DNA from: Chthonomonas sp. UBA2362
GTDB lineage: Bacteria > Armatimonadota > Fimbriimonadia > Fimbriimonadales > Fimbriimonadaceae
Assembly (NCBI GenBank): GCA_002344135.1
Contig: DDTO01000009.1
Span: 62,001-126,000, forward strand
DNA length: 64,000 bases
Direction of reading: 5' to 3'
A program made the position numbers and the translations under genes. Positions 41,969-50,523 of the stretch are shown here, piece after piece. The stretch's first letter is position 1. The number at the start of each line of letters is the position of its first letter. Below the pieces are notes generated by a model, which saw nothing but the letters and a program-made list of their open reading frames with translations, was not told the origin of the DNA and searched no databases.

Positions 41969-43405
41969 ATGACTCTCTCCCGAAGAGAACTTCTCGTCGG
42001 CTTGGGCGCAGCCGCCCTGCTGCCCTCTTGGACCGAGGCGACGAACTTCGACTACGATCTTGTCGTACTCCACGGACGGGTGATCGACCCGGCGACCGGG
42101 CTCGACGATATCCGGCACTTGGGCATCCTCCGAGGACGAATTCAGGCAGTCTCGAAGACCGAGCTTCGAGGCAAGCGCGCGGTCGACGCCCGAGGGCTCG
42201 TCGTCTGCCCGGGCTTCATCGATCCGATCTCGCATGGGCAGAACCTGGAGAATGACATGGTCCAAGCCCAAGACGGCGTTACCACAAAGCTGCAGATCGA
42301 GAGCGGCGTCCTCGACCAAGACGAGTGGCACGCCGCCAACGCCGGACAGCGAATGCTGCACTATGGCGCGAGCGTCGGCTACAACGGGATAAGGCGCCGG
42401 ATCATGGGGGAGCGAGCAGATCAGGATGCGGCAAGCTCAGAAGAGACCACGACCATGGCGCGGATGCTCGATCAGCAACTTGCAGCAGGTGCACTCGCCG
42501 TCGGTTTCGGTCTCGAGTATCAGCCGCACGCGAGTCGGAAGGAGGTCTTCGAGATGTTTCGGGTTGCCGGTCGGCACGCCGCTCCTTGCACGGCCCATGT
42601 GCGGTATGGAACCCTTCAAGACGACGCGAGCGCTCTCGCCGGGGTGCAGGAGATCGTCGCCAACGCCCAGGCGGTTCGGGTCGGTGCTCATATCCATCAC
42701 GTGCCTAGCATGGCGCTGAGAACAACACCCGACGTACTCGACTACCTCTTGACCGCGGCCGCAAACGGCGTCGACGTGACGAGCGATTTCTACCCATACA
42801 ATGCATTCGGCACAGGCATCGGCTCGGAGGTATTCGCGCCCGGCTGGCAAGAGAAGTTCGGCCTGCGATTCGAGGACCTCGAGTGGGCCAAGACCCATGA
42901 GCGACTCACGCCCGAGACGTTCGAAAAGTACCGCAAGGAAGGTGGCATGGTGATCGCCCACGGGATCCCGGAGAACGCCGTGTGGGCAGCCGTCAAGGGG
43001 CCATCGATGATCGGCAGCGACGGGGGGCTGCGAGAGGGTGTGGGACATCCGCGCTCGGCGGGCACCTATGCGCGAGTTCTGGGCCGCTATGTCCACGAGT
43101 TGGGGGTGATTACCCTGAGCAACGCCATCGCGAAGATGACGATCCTGCCAGCGCGTCGATTCGATTCGCGCTGCCCGGCGCTTCGCCGCAAAGGTCGAAT
43201 CACGGTAGGGTCGGATGCCGACCTCGCGATCTTCGATCCCAAGCAGGTTCTCGATCGGGCAACCTTCGACGATCCGGCGCTGCCCTCGCTCGGATTCCAG
43301 TGGGTCTTGGTGGCCGGCATCCCAGTGATCGCCGAGGGGCGGCTCCAGCCCGACGCCCGCCCCGGCAGGGGATTGCGAGCGCCGCGGCGGGTGGCTAGTT
43401 CATGA
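41969..43405 (+). CDS. Amidohydrolase, D-aminoacylase-like, with Tat-type signal
   Basis: The 478-aa product starts with a twin-arginine signal, LSRRELLVGLGAAALLP, so it is probably exported folded, and tatA is present at 60598. The body matches N-acyl-D-amino-acid deacylases: DYDLVVLHGRVIDPATGLDD, KRAVDARGLVVCPGFID, AHIHHVPS and VTSDFYPY. The first metal motif, normally FID-x-HxH, reads FIDPISHGQN, so the first His is replaced by Ile. Metal use may differ or activity may be lost. It ends with LRRKGRITVGSDADLAIFDP. It overlaps the convergent response-regulator gene by 11 nt. Confidence 0.82.
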   Translation: MTLSRRELLVGLGAAALLPSWTEATNFDYDLVVLHGRVIDPATGLDDIRHLGILRGRIQAVSKTELRGKRAVDARGLVVCPGFIDPISHGQNLENDMVQAQDGVTTKLQIESGVLDQDEWHAANAGQRMLHYGASVGYNGIRRRIMGERADQDAASSEETTTMARMLDQQLAAGALAVGFGLEYQPHASRKEVFEMFRVAGRHAAPCTAHVRYGTLQDDASALAGVQEIVANAQAVRVGAHIHHVPSMALRTTPDVLDYLLTAAANGVDVTSDFYPYNAFGTGIGSEVFAPGWQEKFGLRFEDLEWAKTHERLTPETFEKYRKEGGMVIAHGIPENAVWAAVKGPSMIGSDGGLREGVGHPRSAGTYARVLGRYVHELGVITLSNAIAKMTILPARRFDSRCPALRRKGRITVGSDADLAIFDPKQVLDRATFDDPALPSLGFQWVLVAGIPVIAEGRLQPDARPGRGLRAPRRVASS

Positions 43406-43832
43406 TGCGGCGAACGAAGGTGGCCAACTCGGCCGGATTGAAGGGCTTCGTCAGGTAGGCGTCCGCCCCATTCCGATAGCCCCTAAAGACGTCGCCGTCC
43501 TCGGTCTTGGCGGTGAGCATGATGATGCGGACGCGGTCGCCGTGCTCGCGTCGCACCCGGCGGAGCACTTCGAAGCCATCGATGTACGGCATCATCACAT
43601 CGAGGATCAGGAGGTCGGGGCGCCAAGACTCGATCTGGTCGAGGGCCTCGGCCCCATCCCGAGCGGTCTCCACCTCGAAGCCGAGCCGCTCGAGTGTCAT
43701 CCGGATCAAGCGCGCGATCGAGGTCTCGTCGTCCGCGACAAGGGCCCTCTTCCGATCGAGGACCGCCGATCTGCGCGGTGCGCCCGACTCCGAGATCTTC
43801 ATTAGATCGACGACGAGTTCGTTCTTTTCCAT
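43395..43832 (-). CDS. Single-domain response regulator (CheY-like receiver)
   Basis: This 145-aa protein has a 28-residue leader followed by one receiver domain: acidic pair Asp34/Asp35 in LVADDETS, phospho-acceptor Asp78 in [16 protein letters not shown], Thr107 in IIMLTAKT and Lys129 in YLTKPFNP. There is no output domain, so it probably signals through protein contacts or phosphotransfer. No histidine kinase is in the window. ATG 43832 or 43838 are equally good starts; no clear ribosome site is seen. It lies downstream of the MetY-type gene on the same strand after a 57-nt gap. Confidence 0.85.
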   Translation of the reverse strand: MEKNELVVDLMKISESGAPRRSAVLDRKRALVADDETSIARLIRMTLERLGFEVETARDGAEALDQIESWRPDLLILDVMMPYIDGFEVLRRVRREHGDRVRIIMLTAKTEDGDVFRGYRNGADAYLTKPFNPAELATFVRRIMN

Positions 43833-43889
43833 GCACATGCTGATACGGGATTCGTTCCGTCGCCGGTCGGGACGGTCCCAAAGACCCAC

Positions 43890-45209
43890 CTATCCGACGC
43901 TTGCCGCCAATGCCGCGTCGAGATCGGCGATGAGGTCGTCCCCGTTCTCGATGCCCACCGACAGACGGATGAAGTCCGGCGTGACGCCGGTCGACAACTG
44001 CTCGTCCGGAGCGAGCTGCGAGTGGGTCGTACTGGCGGGATGGATCACGAGGGACTTGGCATCGCCCACATTGGCCAGGAGCGAGAAGATCTGGAGCTTG
44101 TCGATGAACCGCAGCGCGGCCTCGTAGCCCCCCTTGATGCCGAAGCCGAGGATGCCGCCATAGAGGCCTCGATAGTGATACCGCTGCGCGGCCCGGTGAT
44201 CTCGGTGCTCGGGGAGGCCCGGATAGTTGACCCACGTGACGTTCGGATGGGCGGCCAGGTGCTCGGCGATGCGCTGTGCGTTGTGGGAGTGGCGTTCCAT
44301 CCGAAGGTGCAGCGTTTCGAGCCCCTGCAAAAGCAGAAAAGAATTGAATGGCGAGATCGCGGCGCCGAGGTCTCGGAGACCCTGCACGCGGACCTTGATC
44401 GCGAAGGCGACGTTGCCCAGTCCGGGGAAGTCGCCGAAGACTTCCCAATACTTGAGTCCGTGGTAGCTGGGATCAGGCTCGGTGAAGCCGGGGAACCGTC
44501 CGGTGCTCCAGTCGAAACTGCCTCCGTCTACGATCAAACCCGCGATGCACGTGCCGTGGCCGCCGATGAACTTCGTTGCCGAATGCACGACGATGTTGGC
44601 CCCCAAGTCGAGCGGTCTCATGAGAAAGGGCGTCGGCAGGGTGTTGTCGATCATGATCGGGATGCCGTAGTCCTTCCCGATCATAGCAACCTCCTCGAAC
44701 GGGAACGTATCGAGTTTGGGATTCCCGACCGATTCGCCGAAGATGACTTTCGTCCGATCGGTAATCGCCCGGCGAAAGTTCTCGGGATCGCTCGGATCGA
44801 CGAACTTGACCTCGATTCCCAGTTTCGGGAGCGAGTAGTGGAACAGGTTGTAGGTCCCCCCATAGAGACTCGTGCTTGACACGATCTCGTCGCCGTGCCC
44901 GCAGATGGCGAGGATTGCCAGCAATTCCGCCGATTGACCGCTGGCAGCAGCGACCCCGGCGCTTCCCCCTTCGAGCGCGGCGATGCGATCCTCGACCACC
45001 GCCGTCGTTGGGTTCATCAAGCGCGTGTAGACATTGCCGAACTCCTGGAGCGCGAAGAGTCGCGAGGCGTGCGCGGTGTCGTCGAAAACGTAGCTCGTTG
45101 TCTGGTAGATCGGCACCGCCCGGGCCTTGGTGGTGGGGTCGACGCTCTGGCCGGCATGGAGAGCTAGGGTCTCGAACTGCTGCTGACGGGTAGTGGTGGC
45201 TTCGCTCAT
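43890..45209 (-). CDS. metY: O-acetylhomoserine aminocarboxypropyltransferase (MetY type)
   Basis: The enzyme makes homocysteine (or methionine) from O-acetylhomoserine and sulfide (or methanethiol). The 439-aa product starts [20 protein letters not shown], has the PLP lysine Lys213 in [11 protein letters not shown], and has the insert [20 protein letters not shown] characteristic of O-acetylhomoserine sulfhydrylases. These are longer (about 430 aa) than cystathionine synthases such as the gene at 4331. It ends [18 protein letters not shown] chose ATG 45209 because upstream in-frame codons run into the divergent neighbour. A TACACT hexamer lies 9 nt upstream. Confidence 0.9.
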   Translation of the reverse strand: MSEATTTRQQQFETLALHAGQSVDPTTKARAVPIYQTTSYVFDDTAHASRLFALQEFGNVYTRLMNPTTAVVEDRIAALEGGSAGVAAASGQSAELLAILAICGHGDEIVSSTSLYGGTYNLFHYSLPKLGIEVKFVDPSDPENFRRAITDRTKVIFGESVGNPKLDTFPFEEVAMIGKDYGIPIMIDNTLPTPFLMRPLDLGANIVVHSATKFIGGHGTCIAGLIVDGGSFDWSTGRFPGFTEPDPSYHGLKYWEVFGDFPGLGNVAFAIKVRVQGLRDLGAAISPFNSFLLLQGLETLHLRMERHSHNAQRIAEHLAAHPNVTWVNYPGLPEHRDHRAAQRYHYRGLYGGILGFGIKGGYEAALRFIDKLQIFSLLANVGDAKSLVIHPASTTHSQLAPDEQLSTGVTPDFIRLSVGIENGDDLIADLDAALAASVG

Positions 45210-45218
45210 CGTGTCTCT

Positions 45219-45224
45219 AGTGTA
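45219..45224 (-). promoter_or_regulatory. -10-like TACACT for metY in a 73-nt divergent promoter region
   Basis: On the minus strand TACACT ends 9 nt before the metY ATG at 45209. The same short gap must also hold the promoter of the divergent oxidoreductase gene, so the two could share an operator. Confidence 0.35.
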
Positions 45225-45268
45225 CGAGCAATTCTGCCGGGAGCGCACGGGCGAAGCGGATCGTTCGG

Positions 45269-45274
45269 TAACAT
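45269..45274 (+). promoter_or_regulatory. -10-like TAACAT, near-leaderless arrangement
   Basis: TAACAT ends 8 nt before ATG 45283 with CCCTCGCC between, so no ribosome site is available. Confidence 0.35.
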
Positions 45275-45282
45275 CCCTCGCC

Positions 45283-46356
45283 ATGCCCAAGACACTGAAG
45301 ATCGGAATCATCGGCAGCGGTGGGATCGCCGTAAGCTGCCACATGCCGGGCTACGCCTCGATGCCCGAGCTTTGTGAGATGGTCGCCGTGTGCGACATCG
45401 CCAAAGAAGCCGCCGAGGCCGCCGCCAAGAAATTCGACGTCGCGAAGGTCACGACCGATTACAGGGAACTGCTCGCAGACCCCGAGATCGACGCCGTCAG
45501 CATCACCACCCCGAACGCCTTTCATAAGCAGCCGACGATAGACGCCCTCAGGGCAGGCAAGCACGTGCTTTGCGAAAAGCCCCTTGCAATGAACGCAGCA
45601 GAAGCCAAGGAAATGTGCCGCGCCGCGAAGGAGGCCGGCAAGATTCTTCAAGTAGCCCTACAGACGAGATTCGGTGGGCCGGCGCGGTTCGTGAAGACAT
45701 TTATCGACAACGGAAACATGGGACCAATCTACTATGCGAGAGCGAAAGCCCTTCGGCGCAGAGGAGTGCCTCACTGGGGTGTATTCATCGACAAGGAGAA
45801 GCAAGGCGGTGGCCCGTTAATCGATATCGGTGTTCACATTCTCGATCTAACACTCTTCTTTATGGGATACCCAAAGCCGGTCAGCGCTACGGGGAAAACA
45901 TGGGATATACTTGCAAAGGATAAGACGGTTAAAAACTTTTGGGGTGACTTCGACCGCGATCGATTTACAGTAGAGGATTTTGCAGTAGGTCTCATACGTT
46001 TCGAGGACGGCTCGGTGGTTACCCTCGAGAGCAGCTTCATGGCGAACATGGAGGGAGACCCATTCGAGACCCAGCTCTTCGGCACAAAGGCCGGCGCCAT
46101 AGTTCGCGCTTGGGGCGACAATCCGGTGTCCATCTACAAAGAGATCGACGGCCAATACTTCGATCTGTCGCCGCAAAATCTGCCGCGGGTGGAGTCCTCG
46201 CACGTTGCGGAGGTCCAGGCGTTCGTCGACGCCATCCTAGGCGGCAAGCCTTCGCCAGTACCGGGAGAGAACGGGCTCGTGCTGAACGCGATCTTCGACG
46301 CCCTGTATCGCAGCAGCGAGACGGGAAAGGAAGAGGTCGTGGACGTGTCGCTGTAG
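45283..46356 (+). CDS. Gfo/Idh/MocA-family NAD(P)-dependent oxidoreductase
   Basis: The 357-aa product begins with the Rossmann motif IGIIGSGGIAVSCHMPGY, carries the EKP motif (residues 98-100, HVLCEKPLAMN) and has the substrate helix GGGPLIDIGVHILDLTLFF (about 175-193). Family members oxidise or reduce sugars and inositols; the substrate here is unknown. ATG 45283 directly precedes the Rossmann fold. The middle of the gene is unusually AT-rich: G+C is 56 of 120 bases in 45841-45960, against clearly higher values on both sides. Mosaic origin or recombination is possible. Confidence 0.9.
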   Translation: MPKTLKIGIIGSGGIAVSCHMPGYASMPELCEMVAVCDIAKEAAEAAAKKFDVAKVTTDYRELLADPEIDAVSITTPNAFHKQPTIDALRAGKHVLCEKPLAMNAAEAKEMCRAAKEAGKILQVALQTRFGGPARFVKTFIDNGNMGPIYYARAKALRRRGVPHWGVFIDKEKQGGGPLIDIGVHILDLTLFFMGYPKPVSATGKTWDILAKDKTVKNFWGDFDRDRFTVEDFAVGLIRFEDGSVVTLESSFMANMEGDPFETQLFGTKAGAIVRAWGDNPVSIYKEIDGQYFDLSPQNLPRVESSHVAEVQAFVDAILGGKPSPVPGENGLVLNAIFDALYRSSETGKEEVVDVSL

Positions 46357-46358
46357 GG

Positions 46359-46364
46359 TAGATT
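46359..46364 (+). promoter_or_regulatory. -10-like TAGATT upstream of pheS
   Basis: TAGATT ends 9 nt before the pheS ATG 46374, just after the stop of the preceding gene. Confidence 0.35.
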
Positions 46365-46373
46365 CAACACCGC

Positions 46374-47369
46374 ATGCAGGCGATCGAAGAACTCGAACGG
46401 CGCGCGGCCCAGGAGATCGGGGCCGCGCCGGACACACGGGGCCTCAAGGAACTCGAATCCAAGTACTTAGGCAAGAGCGGTGAGTTGACCGGGCTCCTGA
46501 AGAACCTCGGCACTCTGCCACCGGACCAAAAGCCCGCATTCGGCAAGGCGCTGAACGAGGCTAAGCAGCGCCTCGAGTCGCAGCTCGAGGCCAGGGAGCG
46601 TGCGCTGAAGTCCGGTGAGCGAGAGGAGCAGTACGAGCGCGAGAGGATCGATATCACGATGCCTGGGCGCAGGCCGCCGTTGGGAAGAGAGCACATCCTC
46701 CAGCTCACGATGAACAAGATCAAGCGCGTGTTCGCGGGGCTTGGCTTCGAATACATCGAGACCCCAGAACTGGAGCGGTTCAAGTACAACTTCGACGTCC
46801 TCAACTATCCACCGGATCACCCAGCGATGGATGAGCAGGATACGTTCTACATCGACAACGATCTGTTGCTCCGCACCCAGGCGACGGCATACATGGGGCA
46901 CGTCTTCGAGACTCGTCGGCCGCCGTTTCGGATCTTCACGATCGGTCGCTGCTTCCGAAACGAGGCTGTCGATCGGACGCACGGCCATACGTTTCACCAG
47001 ATCGATGCGTTCATGGTCGACGAAGGCGTGTCGATGGCCCACCTAAAGGGAACCCTGGGGGCTTTCGCACGCGCGATGTTCGGCGCCGATGCAACGGTAC
47101 GCTTTCGTCCCGATTTCTTCCCGTTCGTCGAACCTGGAGTGGACTATGCGATATCGACGAAGAAACTCTTTGATGGTAAGTGGGTCGAGCTCGGTGGCGC
47201 AGGGCTCGTCCATCCGAATATCTTAGAAGCATACGGTGTGGATACCGAACGCTACAGCGGTTGGGCATTCGGATTGGGCGTGGATCGCATTCCGATGATG
47301 CAGTACGGTGTCGAGGATCTGCGGCACTTTCTCGAGAACGATCTTCGGTTCCTCGAGCAGTTTCGTTAG
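46374..47369 (+). CDS. pheS: Phenylalanyl-tRNA synthetase alpha subunit
   Basis: PheS carries the catalytic core of the heterotetramer that charges tRNA-Phe. The 331-aa product has an N-terminal coiled coil (residues 1-85, LESKYLGKSGELTGLLKNLG), class II motif 1-2 (FDVLNYPPDHPAMDEQDTFY, LLRTQATAYMGH, FTIGRCFRNEAVDRTHGHTF) and motif 3 (YSGWAFGLGVDRIPMM). The length is normal. pheT, which normally follows, is absent; a convergent plsC-like gene overlaps the stop by 4 nt. pheT must be elsewhere in the genome because the enzyme needs both subunits. Confidence 0.95.
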   Translation: MQAIEELERRAAQEIGAAPDTRGLKELESKYLGKSGELTGLLKNLGTLPPDQKPAFGKALNEAKQRLESQLEARERALKSGEREEQYERERIDITMPGRRPPLGREHILQLTMNKIKRVFAGLGFEYIETPELERFKYNFDVLNYPPDHPAMDEQDTFYIDNDLLLRTQATAYMGHVFETRRPPFRIFTIGRCFRNEAVDRTHGHTFHQIDAFMVDEGVSMAHLKGTLGAFARAMFGADATVRFRPDFFPFVEPGVDYAISTKKLFDGKWVELGGAGLVHPNILEAYGVDTERYSGWAFGLGVDRIPMMQYGVEDLRHFLENDLRFLEQFR

Positions 47370-48034
47370 CCGTTTGGATCGCCGAGGATACGCTCTTGCC
47401 CGGTGAGCATCCTCAGTTGCGATTCTGTCCATGCTGCGATGTCCTCGATCTCGACCTCTCTCGAGAACTGCTTCACCTCACCCCAGTTCACTTGCACTCC
47501 GCCGAACGCCGGTCGCGGTACGGTCGTGCCGTAGGGCATCATCCGCTGGGTCCCTTCGAGGCCGCAGCAGAGAATCGGGACGCCGGCCATCTTTGCGATC
47601 AAGCCCACTCCGGGCAGGATAGGCTGGAGACGCCCATCCTCGCTCAGCTGGCCCTCAGGGAAGACAGCAACGCACTCCCCGGCCTTGAGCAGGCGGACAG
47701 CATGCTTGATGGCCTGCCGGTCGGGCTCGCCGCGCTTGACCGGGAAGGCCTTGAACAATCGGATCAACCGTCCAAGAATGTGCATTTCGAAGAGCTCGCT
47801 TTTTGCCATGAAGTGGATCGGCCGACGGCTCGCGTACCAGATCACGACGGGATCCATGTCGGCGAGGTGATTGCTGAGGATCAGCAGGCCGCCGGACTTG
47901 GGCACCCGGTAGCGCCCGATCACTCGAATCGGCCCGAGAACGAACATCAGCGGCCATAGAAGCCCGACCACCAATGGATGGCAGTGCCTGAGGAACCAGC
48001 CATGGCGCTCCTTGGGTTCAAGGCTAGCATCCAC
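47366..48034 (-). CDS. plsC: 1-acyl-sn-glycerol-3-phosphate acyltransferase (PlsC family)
   Basis: PlsC acylates lysophosphatidic acid to phosphatidic acid at the inner membrane. The 222-aa product has a hydrophobic N-terminal part (VVGLLWPLMFVLGPIRVIG), the catalytic HX4D motif with His56 and Asp61 (SNHLADMDP), a KSELF segment for motif II, and FPEG at residues 124-127. All four family blocks are in order. It starts 11 nt before the end of purN on the same strand, so the two are one operon. Confidence 0.88.
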   Translation of the reverse strand: MDASLEPKERHGWFLRHCHPLVVGLLWPLMFVLGPIRVIGRYRVPKSGGLLILSNHLADMDPVVIWYASRRPIHFMAKSELFEMHILGRLIRLFKAFPVKRGEPDRQAIKHAVRLLKAGECVAVFPEGQLSEDGRLQPILPGVGLIAKMAGVPILCCGLEGTQRMMPYGTTVPRPAFGGVQVNWGEVKQFSREVEIEDIAAWTESQLRMLTGQERILGDPNG

Positions 48035-48614
48035 GTTCGATCACCATACCAATGGCCTTCGGATAAGCCTCGTGCTCCAACTCTGCGACCCGTGCTGCCA
48101 ACGTATCCACGGTGTCGCCAGGCAGGACCGGGCAACGAAGCTGCAGCACGATCTCCCCTTCGTCGTATCGTTCGTCGACGAGGTGGACGGTGCAACCGCT
48201 TTCCAGGTCACCCGATTTCAAGACGGCATCATGGACATGGCGACCAAACATCCCCTTTCCACCAAACCGAGGCAACAGCGCAGGGTGAATGTTGAGAACA
48301 CGTCGCGGAAAGCGCTCGAGCACTGCTGCCGGGACTAGGCGCAGAAAACCGGCGAGACAAATGAGGTCCCATTGGTCACGGTCTGCCATCTCCAGAACTC
48401 GGTCCGCGTAGTCTTGAGCCGAGGGATCCAAGACCGTGACGGGGAGACCCAATGCGGAGGCTGTGGCGAGGGCAGGCGCCGACTCGGCTGGGGCGACGAC
48501 CCGCGCCACGACCGCCGGAATCGATCCGCGAGCGCAGGCCTCGGCAATGGCTTTCATGTTCGACCCCTTCGATCGCGGGCCGACGAAAATGGCAAGTCGG
48601 GCCGGAGAGTGCAC
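48024..48614 (-). CDS. purN: Phosphoribosylglycinamide formyltransferase
   Basis: PurN formylates GAR with 10-formyl-THF in purine synthesis. The 196-aa product has the catalytic Asn108 and His110 in NIHPALLPRFGGKGMFG and Asp147 in HLVDERYDEGEIV, close to E. coli numbering (106, 108, 144). The N-terminal phosphate loop reads PRSKGSNMKAI, a slight variant of the usual SGRGSNLQAI. The start is GTG, with TAAAAC 8 nt upstream. Two CRP-like palindromes lie 138-174 nt upstream. It is co-transcribed with plsC. Confidence 0.92.
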   Translation of the reverse strand: MHSPARLAIFVGPRSKGSNMKAIAEACARGSIPAVVARVVAPAESAPALATASALGLPVTVLDPSAQDYADRVLEMADRDQWDLICLAGFLRLVPAAVLERFPRRVLNIHPALLPRFGGKGMFGRHVHDAVLKSGDLESGCTVHLVDERYDEGEIVLQLRCPVLPGDTVDTLAARVAELEHEAYPKAIGMVIERGC

Positions 48615-48751
48615 GGGCTCGGGTTTTACCCCTTTAGATGAAGGGCGGGGGAGACGATCGGACCGGAGTGTGTTGGCGGACCGACCGGAGAGTGTCTCCC
48701 CCCTCGGAGTGCGTCACGGTTCCAGTATCCCTTGTCTAAATCGACCCGACC

Positions 48752-48765
48752 GTGACGCCGGTCAC
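48752..48765. promoter_or_regulatory. CRP/FNR-type palindrome, copy 1 (GTGA-N6-TCAC)
   Basis: GTGA CGCCGG TCAC fits the CRP-family consensus TGTGA-N6-TCACA with both half-sites intact in their core. It lies 138 nt upstream of the purN GTG. Copy 2 starts 23 bp further on, about two helical turns away, so both would face the same side of the DNA. Confidence 0.5.
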
Positions 48766-48774
48766 AACTAAGCC

Positions 48775-48788
48775 GTGATCCAGGTCAC
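48775..48788. promoter_or_regulatory. CRP/FNR-type palindrome, copy 2 (GTGA-N6-TCAC)
   Basis: GTGA TCCAGG TCAC, with flanking CC and A also shared with copy 1 (48750-48766 and 48773-48789 are similar 17-mers). It ends 5 nt before the stop codon of the 560-aa orphan gene. It may regulate purN or terminate interaction with that gene's transcript. Confidence 0.5.
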
Positions 48789-48792
48789 ATAT

Positions 48793-50475
48793 CTACGTTT
48801 GCCTGTTGCGAAGATGCCCAGGAAGGTCGCCGACGATGATGGTCTGGCTCTCCTCGTCCCAAAAATAGTAGATACGCAGGCAGTTGAACGCGTCATGGTC
48901 GTTTCCCTTTGCGAGGTGCCGCTCCAGCTTGCGCTTCCTATCGGAGTGAGTGGGGAAGCGAACGTAGTATTCGTCGCCTTGCTCGCCCGCGCGCGTATCC
49001 GTGATCGCGCCCCGGTCCTCGACCCTGATCGCGCCCAGGCGCTCGTCGAATCGTTGCTTGCCGCCAGGCAGTCCCGCAAGGTAATCCCTGCCCTCGTGGG
49101 CGAGGATCTTGAGGCATTCGGCGACGAGTTCCACGCTCTTGAATCGGGCGTCCTTGAGAGATCGTACGGCTCGTGGAAGCAGGGTAAGGCGTCCGGGAAA
49201 CTCGCTGGCGCACCAGTCCTCGACTTCGGCGTAACCCGTCGGGTTCGGTCTTACTGCGGCGATGCCTCGTTCCTTGATCGTCGCCAGGTACTTCTCGTTG
49301 AGCGCAAGGAGGCTCGCCTTCTGGTTCCGTTCGGCCTCGAGTTCCTCTTCGGCGATCTCGAGGTCGACCCGCAAGGCTTCTGCCCTACCGGAAAGGACGT
49401 CGAGTTCGCGCCGCAGCGATTCGATTTCCTCGAGGGCCAGGGGCAAAAGCTCGGCGTTTGCCGCCGCCTCGCGTCGGTTCTCGATGTCCCTGCGGGCGAT
49501 TTCGTCGAAGGAAAGGCCTTCAGAAAGCGGATGCCGATTGTCGCAAAGATCACGAACGCACTGTTCGACCAAGAATAGCCGTACCGCTTCTTCCCCGATT
49601 TTTCCGGCCCGTTGCCAGTCTCGGATTCGATCAGGCATCAAGAGCGGGTGCCGTCGCGGCTCGTCGTTCGTGAAGTCCAGGTCGGGCTTGTACGTTCGTA
49701 CCGCTCCTCCGAAGACGCTCCATTCCTTGCCGATGAGTTCCCTCAGTTCGTAGGTCTGTTCGCGGCTCAGCGTCGCCGGCCATGCAATGCCGAGCAGTTG
49801 CTTGCCGAACTCGGTCTGGTCGAGCACATGGGTGAAAACCGCGGCCGGATCTTCTGCGGGTGTCAGGACGACGACCGAACGCCGCCGATCGGGATCTGCG
49901 AGCAGTCGAACGAGTTGAGCTGCGGTCAGTGAGGGAACCTTATCGGTGATCGGGAGAAGGCTCCTCAGCTTGAAGCTTCGAACGAGTCGCGGAATGAGTT
50001 CGGGCCGATCATATTGGACGTCGAACTCGACCCCTCGCCGGGTTGCGACGAACATCTGCATCCCCATCCGCACCGTGCCGGCGGTTTCGATCAGAACGAC
50101 CTCGGCGGTCCACGTGCGGCCGGCGACCGCAGGGGAGTCTCCCCGATTGCGGTCGGCATAGCGCAGCCGACCCGCCCAGAACCCTTTCTCGATGCCGCCG
50201 ATGGTCGTCAGCGTTTGAAGGCCCTGTTGGTCGACGAGGTCCGACCGTAACTCGTACATTGCATCGGTCAGGTATCCGGGCACTTTCTCGTCGAACCAAG
50301 CGAGCACCTCGCGCGCGGCCTCGGCCAGCAATCCCTTGACGCCACGCGCGCCCTGCTGGCGCTCGACCACGGCATCGAGAAGGTACGTGCGCCGAACCGC
50401 AGGGATATCCGAACCGCCGGGCGGAATCAGTCCGGACGGTCGGGCGCTCGTATTGTGGGGGGTATCGGACCTCAT
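48793..50475 (-). CDS. Orphan 560-aa protein with coiled coil and HigB/RelE-like C-terminus
   Basis: I do not recognise the whole protein. Residues 1-310 are mixed alpha/beta (GFWAGRLRYADRNRGD, AEVVLIETAGTVRMGMQMF). Residues about 330-405 form a coiled coil (EEIESLRRELDVLSGRAEAL, EEELEAERNQKASLL). Residues about 420-475 contain RSLKDARFKSVELVAECLKI. The last 65 residues (YYVRFPTHSDRKRKLERHLA, LRIYYFWDEESQTIIVGDLP, GHL) look like a RelE/HigB-type fold, in which RI-x-F-x(n)-VG-x-P-x-HL is common. It is monocistronic and flanked by housekeeping genes. A conflict or defence role is speculative. Confidence 0.65.
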   Translation of the reverse strand: MRSDTPHNTSARPSGLIPPGGSDIPAVRRTYLLDAVVERQQGARGVKGLLAEAAREVLAWFDEKVPGYLTDAMYELRSDLVDQQGLQTLTTIGGIEKGFWAGRLRYADRNRGDSPAVAGRTWTAEVVLIETAGTVRMGMQMFVATRRGVEFDVQYDRPELIPRLVRSFKLRSLLPITDKVPSLTAAQLVRLLADPDRRRSVVVLTPAEDPAAVFTHVLDQTEFGKQLLGIAWPATLSREQTYELRELIGKEWSVFGGAVRTYKPDLDFTNDEPRRHPLLMPDRIRDWQRAGKIGEEAVRLFLVEQCVRDLCDNRHPLSEGLSFDEIARRDIENRREAAANAELLPLALEEIESLRRELDVLSGRAEALRVDLEIAEEELEAERNQKASLLALNEKYLATIKERGIAAVRPNPTGYAEVEDWCASEFPGRLTLLPRAVRSLKDARFKSVELVAECLKILAHEGRDYLAGLPGGKQRFDERLGAIRVEDRGAITDTRAGEQGDEYYVRFPTHSDRKRKLERHLAKGNDHDAFNCLRIYYFWDEESQTIIVGDLPGHLRNRQT

Positions 50476-50523
50476 GTGTCAGCGATTCGGCGATTGCCGT
50501 CCACTGACGAGGATACACCGCGG

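Noticed and set aside
48615..48792. Possible CRISPR or small RNA gene in the repeat-like gap upstream of purN
   Set aside because: Only two similar 17-mers with different spacer context are present; they fit a CRP-type operator better than a CRISPR repeat.
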